Position numbers and translations under genes: made by a program. Shown piece by piece: positions 37,061-47,900 of a DNA stretch of 64,000 bases. The notes below the pieces were generated by a model that saw only the letters and a list, made by a program, of their open reading frames with translations, ran no database searches and had not been told where the DNA came from. Origin of the DNA: Gammaproteobacteria bacterium (lineage in GTDB: Bacteria; Pseudomonadota; Gammaproteobacteria; GCA-002705445; GCA-002716945); contig JADHNN010000004.1 in the NCBI GenBank assembly GCA_016779485.1, forward strand, positions 37,981 through 101,980, read 5' to 3'. Position 1 is the first letter of the stretch. Each line of letters opens with the position of its first letter.

Positions 37061-37247
37061 TATTAATCTCTTTTAACACTGTTTTTACTCTAGCAGCAGT
37101 AATCTTGTTTTCTCTAAATAAATGAGGTTTAGGATTTAAACCTGAGCCTCTTTTAATTCTTAGAGAAAATCTTTCTTTTGCAAGATCATCTAAAACTTGA
37201 TTTAGTTCAGATTCATTCTTTTTTCTGAGTTCATCCATTTTCATCAT
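37050..37247 (-). CDS. rpmC: 50S ribosomal protein L29
   Basis: L29, 65 residues at most, a small two-helix protein near the exit tunnel ([27 protein letters not shown]). Two adjacent ATGs start it; the first makes an ATGA overlap with the rplP stop, and a third in-frame Met two codons on is also possible. Confidence 0.96.
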   Translation of the reverse strand: MMKMDELRKKNESELNQVLDDLAKERFSLRIKRGSGLNPKPHLFRENKITAARVKTVLKEINNGK

Positions 37248-37657
37248 AATGCAGTCCTAGAAACAAAAGTTGTTAATACTGGAAGCTTAGCAGCAGCAAG
37301 TCTAAAGGCTTCCTTGGCAATTTCTTCTGACACTCCTTCCATCTCATACAAAACTTTCCCTGGCTGTACTTTTGATACCCAGTATTCTACGTTACCTTTA
37401 CCTTTACCCATTCTTACTTCTATAGGTTTTTTTGTGATTGGCACATCTGGAAAAATTCTAATCCAAATTTTACCACCACGTTTTATGTATCTTGTCATAG
37501 CTCTTCTGGCTGCTTCAATTTGTCTTGCGGTAACTCTCCCTCTAGTTGTAGCTTTAAGACCAAATTCACCAAAGCTAACTTTAGCGCCTGATGTAGCGAA
37601 ACCACGAAGTCTTCCCTTTTGTTGTTTTCTGAATTTTGTTTTCTTAGGTTGTAACAT
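37244..37657 (-). CDS. rplP: 50S ribosomal protein L16
   Basis: L16, 137 residues, starting [19 protein letters not shown]; conserved [32 protein letters not shown] and [12 protein letters not shown]. It helps position tRNA at the A site. One-base overlap with rpsC. Confidence 0.98.
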   Translation of the reverse strand: MLQPKKTKFRKQQKGRLRGFATSGAKVSFGEFGLKATTRGRVTARQIEAARRAMTRYIKRGGKIWIRIFPDVPITKKPIEVRMGKGKGNVEYWVSKVQPGKVLYEMEGVSEEIAKEAFRLAAAKLPVLTTFVSRTAL

Positions 37658-38334
37658 TATTTATTCTTTGTATTTTTATTATTAGTTTTAGTATCACTTT
37701 TGATTTCGTCTTCAGAATAAATCCAAACTTTCACTCCTATGATTCCATAGGTAGTCAATGCTTCTGCAAAACCGTAATCAATAGCTGCATCAAGTGTATG
37801 AAGCGGGACTCTCCCCTCTCGGTACCACTCACTTCTAGCAATTTCTGCACCATTTAATCTTCCTGCAACATTTACTTTTATACCAAGAGCTCCCAATCTC
37901 ATTGTATTTGTAACAGCTCTTTTCATAGCTCTTCTATACATAATTCTTCTTTCTAACTGCTGTGTAATTCCCTCAGCAACTAATTGTGAATCTAATTCAG
38001 GTTTTTTGATTTCCTTAACATTCACTTTTATCATTGATTTATCAACCTTAAGTATTGTAGATATCTTGTTTCTAAATACTTCTATATCTTCACCTTTTTT
38101 CCCAATGACTATCCCAGGTCTTGATGTATATATGTTTACAATTGCTTCTTTTGTTGGTCTTTCGATAACAATTTTACTCACAGATGCATTTTTCAATTTC
38201 TTTTTAAGGTACTCACGTATGCGGTAGTCATCAAGTAAGTAATTAGAAAAATCTTTACTATTTGCATACCACTTAGATGAGTAATCTGTCGATATACCCA
38301 GTCTAAAACCTGTTGGATGTACTTTTTGTCCCAT
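37657..38334 (-). CDS. rpsC: 30S ribosomal protein S3
   Basis: S3, 225 residues, starting [14 protein letters not shown], with a KH domain ([22 protein letters not shown]) and the helicase-linked C-terminal domain ([37 protein letters not shown]). The C-terminal tail is a short run of K/N/T. One-base overlap with rplV. Confidence 0.98.
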   Translation of the reverse strand: MGQKVHPTGFRLGISTDYSSKWYANSKDFSNYLLDDYRIREYLKKKLKNASVSKIVIERPTKEAIVNIYTSRPGIVIGKKGEDIEVFRNKISTILKVDKSMIKVNVKEIKKPELDSQLVAEGITQQLERRIMYRRAMKRAVTNTMRLGALGIKVNVAGRLNGAEIARSEWYREGRVPLHTLDAAIDYGFAEALTTYGIIGVKVWIYSEDEIKSDTKTNNKNTKNK

Positions 38335-38675
38335 TATTTTTCCTTTTTGTCACTTACAACTATCGTAATATGACTTGTTCGTTTCAAAATCTGATTTACT
38401 CTTCCTCTAGCTCTAGGTCTGTGTCTTTTGCCATATGGCCCCTCATCAACAAGGACATTTTTTACAATTAATTCGTCTATATCAGCTGAATTATTATGTT
38501 CAGCATTAGCGACAGCTGATTCTAAAACTTTTAGAATCAATTGGGAAGCTTTCTTATTACTATAATTCAAAAATTCAAATGCTTTGTTTACTGTTAAACC
38601 TCTTACGGCATCAGCAACAAGTCTGCACTTTTGAGCAGAAATTTTTTGATATTTTAAAATCGCCTGAGTATTCAT
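38334..38675 (-). CDS. rplV: 50S ribosomal protein L22
   Basis: L22, 113 residues; its extended loop ([29 protein letters not shown]) lines the exit tunnel where macrolides bind. No deletion is evident in the loop. 3 bp downstream of rpsS. Confidence 0.98.
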   Translation of the reverse strand: MNTQAILKYQKISAQKCRLVADAVRGLTVNKAFEFLNYSNKKASQLILKVLESAVANAEHNNSADIDELIVKNVLVDEGPYGKRHRPRARGRVNQILKRTSHITIVVSDKKEK

Positions 38676-38678
38676 ATT

Positions 38679-38954
38679 CTATCCTTTTGCTTTCCTGTCA
38701 CCTGAATGACCTTTAAAAACTCTAGTAGGTGAAAACTCTCCAAGCTTATGTCCAATCATATTCTCAGTCACATATACTGGTACATGCTGTTTACCGTTAT
38801 GAACAGCTATAGTTAGACCAATCATATCTGGTGATATCATAGATCTTCTTGACCAAGTTTTAATTGGTTTTTTATCATTTTCTTTAAGGGCTTTATCAAC
38901 CTTAGCTTGTAAGTGATGATCTATAAATGGTCCTTTTTTTAATGATCTCGCCAC
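38679..38954 (-). CDS. rpsS: 30S ribosomal protein S19
   Basis: S19, 91 residues, [19 protein letters not shown] and [18 protein letters not shown]. It pairs with S13 at the head of the 30S subunit. Spacing of 2 bp after rplB. Confidence 0.98.
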   Translation of the reverse strand: MARSLKKGPFIDHHLQAKVDKALKENDKKPIKTWSRRSMISPDMIGLTIAVHNGKQHVPVYVTENMIGHKLGEFSPTRVFKGHSGDRKAKG

Positions 38955-38956
38955 AT

Positions 38957-39793
38957 CTATTTCCTATTTTTGTTAACTCTTCTTCTGACAATCAGTTTAT
39001 CAGTTCTCTTATTTGATCTAGTTTTATATCCTTTTGTTGGTGTTCCCCAAGGTGAAACAGGATCACGTCCACCTGATGTTTTACCTTCACCTCCACCATG
39101 CGGATGATCAATAGGGTTCATAGCTACACCACGCACAGTAGGCCTTACCCCTAACCATCTCTTTGCGCCTGCTTTACCGTGTTTTTGAAGATTGTACTCA
39201 CTATTACCGACTTCACCTATAGTAGCTCTACAGGTTTTAAAGATCTTTCTAGTCTCTCCGGACTTAAGTCTAAGCGTTGCATAATCGCCATCTATAGCAA
39301 CTATCTGTGCTACTGTTCCAGCACTTCTAGCAATCTGAGCTCCTTTACCCGGTTTCATTTCAATACAATGCACTTGCGTGCCAACAGGTATATTTGTTAG
39401 TGGAAGTGTGTTTCCAATATTTATAGATGATTGATCGCCAGACATAATTTGATCGCCTGATTTTAGATTTTTTGGAGCTATTATGTATCTTCTTTCACCA
39501 TCAGCGTATAAAAGCAATGCAATATTAGCATTTCTATTTGGATCATATTCAAGTCTTTCAACTGTTGCAGGTATATTGTCTTTATTTCTTTTAAAATCTA
39601 TTATCCTATATCTTTTTTTGTGCCCGCCGCCAATATGTCTTGTAGTTATTCTTCCTTGGTTATTTCGTCCACCAGTTTTATTCAACTTAGCTATTAATGG
39701 TTCGTATGGCTGACCTTTATAGAGACCTTGATTAGATATTTTTACTCTAAATCTTCTACCCGGTGAAGTTGGTTTAGATTTTACGATTGTCAT
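38957..39793 (-). CDS. rplB: 50S ribosomal protein L2
   Basis: L2, 278 residues, essential for peptidyl transfer and subunit joining. It has [22 protein letters not shown] and the C-terminal [29 protein letters not shown] block with the critical histidine. Overlaps rplW by 4 bp. Confidence 0.99.
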   Translation of the reverse strand: MTIVKSKPTSPGRRFRVKISNQGLYKGQPYEPLIAKLNKTGGRNNQGRITTRHIGGGHKKRYRIIDFKRNKDNIPATVERLEYDPNRNANIALLLYADGERRYIIAPKNLKSGDQIMSGDQSSINIGNTLPLTNIPVGTQVHCIEMKPGKGAQIARSAGTVAQIVAIDGDYATLRLKSGETRKIFKTCRATIGEVGNSEYNLQKHGKAGAKRWLGVRPTVRGVAMNPIDHPHGGGEGKTSGGRDPVSPWGTPTKGYKTRSNKRTDKLIVRRRVNKNRK

Positions 39794-40095
39794 TTAGTAA
39801 CCTCTTCCTCACCATAATTGATATCGAACCCCTCTTGAAGTCTTACATATGCTTTCTTCCAATCTTTTCTTTTTCCGAATGTCCTTCCAATGCGTGTAAG
39901 TTTTCCTTGCACGTTCATTAACCTTACACTTTTCACTTTCACGTCAAACATAAGTTCTACAGCTTTTTTAACCTCTGGTTTTGTAGCATCTTTAAGTACA
40001 GAAAATACGTGTTGATTCTCTAGATCTGCTCTCATGGTAGCTTTTTCCGAAATTCTAGGACTTACAATGATATTTGCTAATCTTTGAGTATTCAT
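39790..40095 (-). CDS. rplW: 50S ribosomal protein L23
   Basis: L23, 101 residues, the exit-tunnel protein that docks trigger factor and SRP. Conserved [38 protein letters not shown] and [14 protein letters not shown]. Coupled by 4-bp overlaps to rplD and rplB. Confidence 0.98.
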   Translation of the reverse strand: MNTQRLANIIVSPRISEKATMRADLENQHVFSVLKDATKPEVKKAVELMFDVKVKSVRLMNVQGKLTRIGRTFGKRKDWKKAYVRLQEGFDINYGEEEVTK

Positions 40096-40670
40096 ACTGT
40101 AGTTGCCTTTTCAATATGCTCCAATACATTTTTATCAATAACAATATTGTCATGTTTCATTAGTATGTGCGGGTTTATGTCTTTATAGTCTATCACTGAT
40201 ATATTTTTGATATTCCTGAGTGAAAAAAATACATTGGCATTATTCTCAGTAGAAATAAATAGGGCATTAGTAATTTTTAATCTGTCTAAAAGCTCTTTAC
40301 CTAATTTTGTCTTCTTCTCTGCAAAATTAAGATTATCAGATAAAAATAATCTTTCTTGTTTTAAAAGTTCATTAAAAATACAATTTAGTGCACCTTTATA
40401 CATTTTTTTATTAATTTTCTTATTATAATCTTTAGGCCGTGCAGCAAAAGTAACTCCACCAGTTCTCCAAATAGGACTTCTTGTAGTCCCTGCTCTTGCT
40501 CTTCCAGAGCCTTTTTGAGGTCTTGGTTTTGCGCCACCTCCACTTACAGCTGATCTATTTTTTTGTGTTTTTGTCCCACTTCTTTGATTAGCCATGAAGT
40601 CAGTAATAACTTGATGAACTAAAGCCTCATTAAATTCTTTTGTAAATATTTTTGCAAGTTCAGCGATCAT
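40092..40670 (-). CDS. rplD: 50S ribosomal protein L4
   Basis: L4, 192 residues; FNEALVHQVITDFMANQRSGTKTQKNRSAVSGGGAKPRPQKGSGRARAG is preserved in the tunnel-lining loop. The N-terminus is about nine residues shorter than E. coli L4 before FNEALVHQV, and the start is fixed by a 4-bp ATGA overlap with rplC. In E. coli L4 also regulates the S10 operon through a leader before rpsJ; no such leader fits here. Confidence 0.97.
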   Translation of the reverse strand: MIAELAKIFTKEFNEALVHQVITDFMANQRSGTKTQKNRSAVSGGGAKPRPQKGSGRARAGTTRSPIWRTGGVTFAARPKDYNKKINKKMYKGALNCIFNELLKQERLFLSDNLNFAEKKTKLGKELLDRLKITNALFISTENNANVFFSLRNIKNISVIDYKDINPHILMKHDNIVIDKNVLEHIEKATTV

Positions 40671-41449
40671 GCTTCTTTACCGCTCTTGTCATTAGTTTGT
40701 TTCTGAGTTGTATCGTCTGTTTTAACTGAATCCTCAGTAGTATCTTTTTTAGCTTCGACAGCTTGATCAGTTTTGTTTGATTCAGATTTTTCTGTAAAAA
40801 TTTCTTTTGGAATATATTTTTTTTGAGTAGGTTTGATAATAACTACGCTTCCTTTATGACCAGGAACACTGCCTTTAACTAGCATAATGTTTTCCTCTGG
40901 CATAATCTTAACAATCGTTAAATTTTGAATAGTTCTTTGAACGTTACCAAGTTGACCTGGCATTTTTTTACCTTTAAATACACGTCCAGGGTCTTGACAT
41001 TGGCCTGTAGATCCTAATGCTCTGTGTGATACTGAATTACCATGTGTTGCATCTTGTGTTTTAAAATGATGTCTTTTCACACCGCCCTGAAAACCTTTTC
41101 CAAGAGATTTACCGATAATATCAACATGTTCGCCTGCTTTAAATCTGTCAACCTTTACATCTGTACCGACTGTTATATCATCTGCTAGATTTTTAACTCT
41201 AAATTCATGCTGTCCTCTAGCAGGTTTGATGTTTGATTTTTTATAGTGTCCAACCAATGCTTTACTTAATCTACTTTCTTTTTGACTTCCGTATGCTACT
41301 TGTATAGCTGAGTAACCATCTCTGTCTTTCGTTTTAATCTGTGATATACGATTTGAGTCTATATTTATTACAGTTACAGGAATAGATGTACCTGAGTCAT
41401 CGAACACTCGTGTCATACCTGTTTTAATGCCAACTAGGCCTATGCTCAT
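40667..41449 (-). CDS. rplC: 50S ribosomal protein L3 with long charged C-terminal tail
   Basis: L3, 260 residues against about 209 in E. coli. The core is standard: GLVGIKTGMTRVFDDSG, KGKGFQGGVKRH-like GKGFQGGVKRHHF, and HRALGSTGQCQDPGRVFKGKKMPGQ, which carries the glutamine that PrmB methylates. After ..VVIIKPTQKK about 48 extra residues follow, rich in K, E, D, T, S and Q with no hydrophobic core, so likely disordered. The frame stays open into the rplD overlap, so this is not an obvious sequencing slip. A 108-bp gap with a hairpin precedes the gene. Confidence 0.96.
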   Translation of the reverse strand: MSIGLVGIKTGMTRVFDDSGTSIPVTVINIDSNRISQIKTKDRDGYSAIQVAYGSQKESRLSKALVGHYKKSNIKPARGQHEFRVKNLADDITVGTDVKVDRFKAGEHVDIIGKSLGKGFQGGVKRHHFKTQDATHGNSVSHRALGSTGQCQDPGRVFKGKKMPGQLGNVQRTIQNLTIVKIMPEENIMLVKGSVPGHKGSVVIIKPTQKKYIPKEIFTEKSESNKTDQAVEAKKDTTEDSVKTDDTTQKQTNDKSGKEA

Positions 41450-41498
41450 TTTCTTGTCCTCAAAATGAAAAAGTTAGTTAATTCTGTAATATTTAAGG

Positions 41499-41525
41499 TG
41501 CTGAATATTAACATAAAATTCAGCA
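41499..41525 (-). promoter_or_regulatory. hairpin in the rpsJ-rplC intergenic region
   Basis: An 8-bp perfect stem (TGCTGAAT/ATTCAGCA) with an 11-nt A/T loop sits inside the 108-bp gap, the longest intergenic region between the ribosomal protein genes. No U-run follows on the minus strand, so it is not a classical terminator. It may be a processing or regulatory structure. Confidence 0.4.
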
Positions 41526-41557
41526 TTGTTACACTTTTTTAGGGATTTTTTAGTAAA

Positions 41558-41887
41558 TTAGCTTAATTCAATTTGCACGTCTACGCCTGCAGCAAGGTCA
41601 AGCTTCATAAGTGCATCGACAGTTTTATCTGTAGGCTCAATAATATCCATAAGTCTTTTATGAGTACGTATTTCATATTGATCACGAGCATCTTTATCTA
41701 CATGAGGAGAGACAAGAACTGTGTACCTTTCAATCTTTGTTGGAAGCGGTATAGGACCAATCACTCTTGCTCCTGTTCTTTTTGCAGTTTCAAGTATTTC
41801 TTTTGAAGATGCATCTATTAATTTGTGATCAAACGTTTTGAGTCGTATTCTTATATTTTGAGTATTCTTTTTCTTCTTAGTTGCCAT
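41558..41887 (-). CDS. rpsJ: 30S ribosomal protein S10
   Basis: S10, 109 residues, with [62 protein letters not shown]. It also acts as NusE in antitermination. It has about six extra basic residues at the N-terminus compared with E. coli. Only 2 bp separate it from fusA, so tufA is missing from its usual place and there is no S10 leader. Confidence 0.98.
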   Translation of the reverse strand: MATKKKKNTQNIRIRLKTFDHKLIDASSKEILETAKRTGARVIGPIPLPTKIERYTVLVSPHVDKDARDQYEIRTHKRLMDIIEPTDKTVDALMKLDLAAGVDVQIELS

Positions 41888-41889
41888 AT

Positions 41890-43989
41890 TTATGATGCCT
41901 TCTGTATAAGTTCTTCTGCAATGTTACTTGGTATTTCAGCATATTTCTCAAATTCCATTGTATATGTTGCTCTTCCTTGTGTCATTGATCTTAAGTCTGT
42001 TGCATAACCAAACATTTCTGATAGCGGAACTTCAGCTTTTATAATATTTCCCACAACTGTTTCTTCCATTCCTTGAATAATACCTCTTCGTCTATTTAAG
42101 TCACCGGTCACATCACCTAGATAGTCGCCTGGTGTAACTGCTTCTACTTTCATAACAGGCTCTAATAACACAGGTTTAGCTTTTTTAGCGCCTTCCTTAA
42201 ATGCCTGAGAACCAGCAACCTTAAATGCTACTTCACTTGAATCGACGTCATGGAATGAGCCGTCATATAATGTCACTTTCACATCTACAACAGGATAGCC
42301 ACCGATAACACCGTTTTCCATTTGCTCTATAACCCCTTTATCTACTGGACCAATAAATTCACGCGGTATAACCCCGCCAACTATTTCATTAACAAACTCA
42401 TAACCTTTTCCTGGCTCTTGAGGTTCAATTTTCAGCCAAACATGTCCATATTGACCTTTACCACCACTTTGCTTAATGTATTTTGCTTCCTGCTCTACAG
42501 TTGACCTGATAGTCTCTCTATAAGCAACTTGCGGCTTACCAATAGTAGCCTCTACATTGAATTCTCTTTTCATTCTATCAACGATAATATCTAGATGTAG
42601 CTCGCCCATACCTGAGATGATTGTTTGATTAGATTCTTGATCTGTTGCCACTCTAAATGATGGATCTTCCTGTGCTAACTTACTTAGGGCTAAACCCATT
42701 TTTTCTTGATCGTCTTTAGTTTTTGGTTCTACAGCAATTGATATCACAGGCTCTGGAAATTCCATTCTCTCAAGTGTTATGACAGATGTGGGATCACACA
42801 GTGTATCTCCTGTGGTGACTTGCTTTAGGCCTACTGCCGCCGCAATATCCCCTGCTCTTACTTCTTTAATTTCATCACGAGAATTTGAATGCATTTGCAA
42901 TATCCTGCCTATGCGCTCTTTTTTTTGTGTAACAGCATTGTAGACAGTGTCACCAGCCTTTAAGACGCCAGAATATACTCTAAAAAACACAAGGGTACCG
43001 ACAAAAGGATCAGTTGCAATTTTAAAGGCTAATGCAGCAAAAGGTTCATCATCTGATGATTCTCTTTTACCTTCTGTTTCATCTTTGTCATCAAGAATTC
43101 CTTTAATAGCTGGCACGTCAAGTGGAGATGGCATGAAATCAATTACTGCATCTAACATAGCTTGAACACCTTTGTTTTTAAATGCTGTACCACAAGTAAC
43201 TAAAACGATTTCATTTGATAAAGTTTGAAGTCTCAATCCTTCAACTATTTGTTCTCGGCTTAACTCTCCATTATTTAGGTACTCATCCATTAGTTGTTCA
43301 TTTGCTTCCGCAGCTGTTTCTATAACTTGTTCTCTAAGTTCATCAACTTTTGATTTAAGTTCTTCAGGAATCTCAACTTCATCAAATTTCATGCCACGAC
43401 TTTCTTCATCCCATATAATTGCTTTCATATCAATGAGATTCACAACGCCCTTGAAATTATCTTCTGCTCCTATTGGGACTTGTAAGGGTACCGGTTTGGA
43501 GCCTAATCTTGTTTTGATTTGGTCTACTACTCTAAAGAAGTCAGCTCCAGCTCTATCCATTTTATTCACAAAAGCCATCCTAGGTACATTGTATTTATTA
43601 GCTTGTCTCCATACTGTCTCTGATTGAGGTTCTACTCCTCCTACGGCGCAAAAAACAGATACTGCTCCGTCAAGCACTCTCAAAGACCTCTCAACTTCAA
43701 TGGTAAAATCTACGTGACCAGGGGTATCAATAATATTTATTCTATGCTCATCATATTGATCGGTGCTTCCTTTCCAAAAGCATGTCGTTGCAGCAGAAGT
43801 TATTGTAATACCTCTTTCTTGTTCTTGTTCCATCCAATCCATCGTTGCAGCACCATCATGTACTTCACCTATTTTATGGGACACTCCTGTATAGTATAGA
43901 ATCCTCTCAGTAGTAGTTGTTTTGCCAGCATCGATATGTGCCATGATTCCAATGTTTCTGTAATGAGTGAGTTGTGTTTCTCTAGCCAT
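41890..43989 (-). CDS. fusA: elongation factor G
   Basis: EF-G, 699 residues, drives translocation. The GTPase motifs are [19 protein letters not shown] (G1), [10 protein letters not shown] (G2), [10 protein letters not shown] (G3) and [10 protein letters not shown] (G4). Domain IV has [22 protein letters not shown]. It follows rpsG at 3 bp in the str order rpsL-rpsG-fusA. Confidence 0.99.
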   Translation of the reverse strand: MARETQLTHYRNIGIMAHIDAGKTTTTERILYYTGVSHKIGEVHDGAATMDWMEQEQERGITITSAATTCFWKGSTDQYDEHRINIIDTPGHVDFTIEVERSLRVLDGAVSVFCAVGGVEPQSETVWRQANKYNVPRMAFVNKMDRAGADFFRVVDQIKTRLGSKPVPLQVPIGAEDNFKGVVNLIDMKAIIWDEESRGMKFDEVEIPEELKSKVDELREQVIETAAEANEQLMDEYLNNGELSREQIVEGLRLQTLSNEIVLVTCGTAFKNKGVQAMLDAVIDFMPSPLDVPAIKGILDDKDETEGKRESSDDEPFAALAFKIATDPFVGTLVFFRVYSGVLKAGDTVYNAVTQKKERIGRILQMHSNSRDEIKEVRAGDIAAAVGLKQVTTGDTLCDPTSVITLERMEFPEPVISIAVEPKTKDDQEKMGLALSKLAQEDPSFRVATDQESNQTIISGMGELHLDIIVDRMKREFNVEATIGKPQVAYRETIRSTVEQEAKYIKQSGGKGQYGHVWLKIEPQEPGKGYEFVNEIVGGVIPREFIGPVDKGVIEQMENGVIGGYPVVDVKVTLYDGSFHDVDSSEVAFKVAGSQAFKEGAKKAKPVLLEPVMKVEAVTPGDYLGDVTGDLNRRRGIIQGMEETVVGNIIKAEVPLSEMFGYATDLRSMTQGRATYTMEFEKYAEIPSNIAEELIQKAS

Positions 43990-43992
43990 TAG

Positions 43993-44463
43993 TTACCACC
44001 TGTAATGTGCGAATGCTTTATTTGCTTCAGCCATTTTATGAGTATCTTCTCTTTTTTTAACAGCTGATCCTTTATTTGATATGGCATCAGCTATTTCTGA
44101 TGCGAGCTTTTCTTTCATTGAATTCTCATTTCTTTTGCTTGCTGCTTCGATTATCCATTTCATCGCTAGGGATATCTTTCTTTTTGAGTTGACCTCAATT
44201 GGGACTTGATAGTTAGAGCCACCAACTCTTCTTGATTTAACCTCAACACTTGGACCAACATTTTGAAGTGCTTTTTCTAGAGCAGCCAATGGCTCCTCTT
44301 TTGTTTTTTTAGAGGAGATTGTGAGTGCGTTATAAACAATTTTTTCAGCTGTTCTTTTTTTCCCATCTTGCATAATCATATTAGTCAAGCGAGTTACATT
44401 AGTGCTTTTATAAATCGGATCAGGAATTATTTTCTTTTTTGGTATATCTCTTTTTCTAGGCAT
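43993..44463 (-). CDS. rpsG: 30S ribosomal protein S7
   Basis: S7, 156 residues, starting [16 protein letters not shown]; conserved [15 protein letters not shown]-type [16 protein letters not shown] and [17 protein letters not shown]. It organises the 16S 3' domain. In E. coli S7 regulates the str operon at the rpsL-rpsG gap; that gap is only 2 bp here. Confidence 0.98.
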   Translation of the reverse strand: MPRKRDIPKKKIIPDPIYKSTNVTRLTNMIMQDGKKRTAEKIVYNALTISSKKTKEEPLAALEKALQNVGPSVEVKSRRVGGSNYQVPIEVNSKRKISLAMKWIIEAASKRNENSMKEKLASEIADAISNKGSAVKKREDTHKMAEANKAFAHYRW

Positions 44464-44465
44464 TT

Positions 44466-44840
44466 CTAACTCTTAGGTCTCTTTGTTCCGTATTTTGATC
44501 TTCCTTGTTTTCTGTTCTCAACGCCTTGAGTATCTAGGCTACCTCTTACAATATGATATCTAACTCCAGGTAAATCCTTTACTCTACCGCCTCTTATAAC
44601 AACAACAGAATGTTCTTGTAAGTTATGTCCTTCACCACCAATATAAGATGTTACTTCTTGACCATTTGTAAGTCTTACTCTTGCAACTTTTCTGAGTGCT
44701 GAGTTTGGTTTTTTTGGAGTAGTCGTGTAAACGCGTGTACAAACACCACGTCTTTGTGGACACGCCTCTAATGCGGGGACCGCAGATTTTACAAGCTTTA
44801 TTTTCCTAGGTTTCCTAACTAGCTGATTAATTGTTGTCAT
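44466..44840 (-). CDS. rpsL: 30S ribosomal protein S12
   Basis: S12, 124 residues, controls decoding accuracy. The streptomycin-sensitive residues are present (Lys in [12 protein letters not shown] and Lys in [13 protein letters not shown]), so no resistance mutation is seen. A consensus promoter with a GC-rich discriminator lies 25 bp before the ATG, and GAGG precedes the start. Confidence 0.99.
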   Translation of the reverse strand: MTTINQLVRKPRKIKLVKSAVPALEACPQRRGVCTRVYTTTPKKPNSALRKVARVRLTNGQEVTSYIGGEGHNLQEHSVVVIRGGRVKDLPGVRYHIVRGSLDTQGVENRKQGRSKYGTKRPKS

Positions 44841-44864
44841 ATTTTCCTCAATGAGATAGGCGGA

Positions 44865-44893
44865 ATTCTATTAGTACAGCTAGTTGGTGTCAA
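44865..44893 (-). promoter_or_regulatory. rpsL promoter (TTGACA-17-TAGAAT) in the rpoC-rpsL gap
   Basis: On the minus strand TTGACA (44888-44893) and TAGAAT (44865-44870) are exactly 17 bp apart. The bases after the -10 (TCCGCC) form a GC-rich discriminator typical of stringently controlled ribosomal promoters. Predicted start near 44858 gives a leader of about 18 nt with a GAGG Shine-Dalgarno before the rpsL ATG. Both hexamers and the spacing are identical to the rubrerythrin promoter. Confidence 0.8.
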
Positions 44894-44927
44894 GTAGTGT
44901 TTAAGCATAACGGAAAAAAACATAATA

Positions 44928-47900
44928 TTAGTCTTTGAAAAGATCTTCAGCAGATCTTTCTGGTGACTTTTCAGATATTATATTCATCTCACTCGCAATC
45001 TCTTTTTCCAACATTTCTTCAAATGATTCATTATCATTAGTTTGAGATGATAGGCCAGTTCCGCAAGGAAGTAATCTTCCAACTACTACATTTTCTTTCA
45101 GGCCTCTAAGTTTATCTTTTCTTCCATTAACCGCTGCGTCAGTTAGTACTCGTGTAGTTTCTTGGAATGAAGCAGCTGATATAAATGATTCTGTTACAAG
45201 TGATGCTTTAGTAATACCTAGTAACATTGGTTTATATGTAGGTAACAATGCATCTGGATTTTTTGATTTAAGATTATCAATAATTTCTAGTACTTGAGTT
45301 TTTTCCATCTGTTCACCTGGCATTAATGTCGTGTCTCCAGCAAATGTTATCTCAACTTTTCTCAGCATCTGCCTTAATATAACTTCAATGTGTTTATCAT
45401 TTATTGATACACCCTGTAGTCTGTAGACATCTTGAACCTCTTTTACCAAATGTTCTGCTAAGTCTGTAACCCCTCGGTAAGCAAGAATGTCATGAGGATC
45501 TAGTTCACCGTCAGATATAATCTCACCTTGAGTAACACTTGCGCCTTCGAACACATTTAATAATTTTGTTTTATTAAGCATTTGTACATGCTCATTTCCA
45601 TCGTAATCAGTGATTATTAGCCTTCTTTTACCTTTAGTCTCTTTACCGAATGAAACTACACCAGTTGTTTCTGCAAGTTCTGCTTTTTCTTTTGGTTCTC
45701 TAGCTTCAAAAAGATCTGCTACTCTAGGTAATCCTCCAGTGATATCTCTTGTTCCGGATGTTTCCCTTGGAGTACGAGCAATAACATCTCCTATGCCAAC
45801 TTTTGTTCCAGAACCAATATTTACTGTGGAATTAGATGGCAATAAAAAGTGTGCTGGAAGTTTTGAGTTTGTAATAAGTAGATCTTTACCTTTTGAATCA
45901 ACAAGCTTTATCATAGGCTTAAGATTTTTATCAAAAGAAACACTGCTAGTGTCTTTAACCTTGATAGAGGTTATTCCTGTAAGTTCGTCAACAATATTTT
46001 CAACACTAATACCATCTTCAAAATCTTCAAACTCAATAATACCAGCTGTTTCAGTAATAATAGGTGTAGTATGAGGGTCCCATGTAACAATATTTTGTCC
46101 TCTGTCTACAGACTTTCCGTTTTCAATCTTTATAATAGCGCCATATGGTATTTTGTATCTCTCCTTTTCTCTCCCGCTGTCATCAAGGATTCCTAATTCT
46201 CCTGATCTAGAAACAGTAACAATTTCTTTTTGGCTATTAATCACAGTTTTAAGATTATGGTAACGTACAGTCCCAGAATTTTTTACTTCAATACTATTTG
46301 CGGCAACAGCCCTTGATGCAGCACCTCCAATATGGAAAGTCCTCATAGTAAGTTGTGTACCAGGCTCACCAATTGATTGTGCTGCAACAACACCAACTGC
46401 CTCACCTTTACTAACTTTTCTTCCTTTTGCTAAATCTCTACCATAACATTTAGCACAAACGCCATGTCTTATATCGCAAGTGATTGCTGATCTTACCCAT
46501 ACTTCATCAATTGCATTTTTCTCTAAAAGTACAACATTATTTTCATCTAGCAATGTGCCTTTTGATAATATTATTGAGTTAGTTTTTGGTTCAACTAAAT
46601 CATTAAGTAGTGTTCTGCCAAGTACTCTTTCATTAAGAGGCTCTACAATGTCTCCACCTTCTATTAATGGTTTCATTAAGATTCCATTTTCAGTACCACA
46701 ATCATCATCAGTTACAACTAAATCTTGTGCAACATCTACTAGTCTTCTAGTTAGGTATCCTGAGTTTGCAGTCTTAAGAGCTGTATCAGCTAATCCTTTC
46801 CTAGCGCCATGAGTAGAAATAAAATATTGCATCACGTCTAGCCCTTCTCTAAAGTTTGCAGTTATTGGGGTTTCAATGATTGAGCCGTCTGGTTTTGCCA
46901 TTAAACCTCTCATTCCTGATAGCTGTCTTATCTGAGCAGCTGAGCCACGAGCACCGGAATCTGCCATCATATAAATTGAATTGAATGATTTATGTTCAAC
47001 TTTTTCACCAGAAGCTGTTTTTGTAACTTCTGTTCCTAACTGCTTCATCATTGCTTGTGAAACTTGATCGTTTGTGTGTGACCATATATCAACTACTTTA
47101 TTATATCTTTCGCCAGCCGTTAGTAGACCTGAGTTATATTGTTTCTCAATCTCTTTAACTTCTTTTTCAGCCTTGGCAGTTATTGCTGTTTTTTCTTTTG
47201 GTATCACCATATCATCGACGCCGATTGATACGCCTGCAATTGTGGAATATTTAAATCCCATATCTTTTATTTTATCTGCAAACAGAACAGTTTCTTTCAA
47301 TCCTGCTAATCTGTATGAGACATCAAATAACTTAGAAATTGCTTTTTTATTTAAATCTTTATCTATATATGAGTATGGAATATTTTTAGGGAGGATTTCA
47401 GAAATCAACGCTCTTCCAGTTGTTGTATCGATGATTTTTATCACTTGCTTTAATTCATCACCGTCCACTTCAGTTATTTTCATTCTTACTTTAATTTTTG
47501 CGTGGATATCTAATAATTTAGATTGATAAGCTATAGAAACTTCATTAATATCACTAAACATCATGCCTTCGCCTTTTGAGTTAGGTTTTTCTCTAGACAT
47601 ATAATAAATCCCCAAGACCATATCTTGAGAAGGAACAATAATAGGGCTACCATTTGATGGCGATAATATATTATTACTTGCCATCATAAGAACACGGGCT
47701 TCTGTTTGTGCCTCAACAGACAACGGTACATGAACTGCCATTTGGTCACCATCAAAATCAGCATTAAATGCAGCGCACACTAAAGGGTGCAATTGTATAG
47801 CTTTGCCCTCAATAAGAACTGGCTCAAAAGCTTGTATACCAAGTCTATGAAGAGTTGGTGCTCTGTTTAACATAACTGGATATTCTTTTATAATCTCTTC

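Noticed and set aside
45610-46074. 154-aa plus-strand ORF inside rpoC, and similar antisense ORFs in rpoC/rpoB (46480-46812, 47074-47526, 50394-50789)
   Set aside because: They lie wholly antisense to clearly real rpoC/rpoB coding sequence and have low-complexity S/L/F-rich translations typical of antisense frames.
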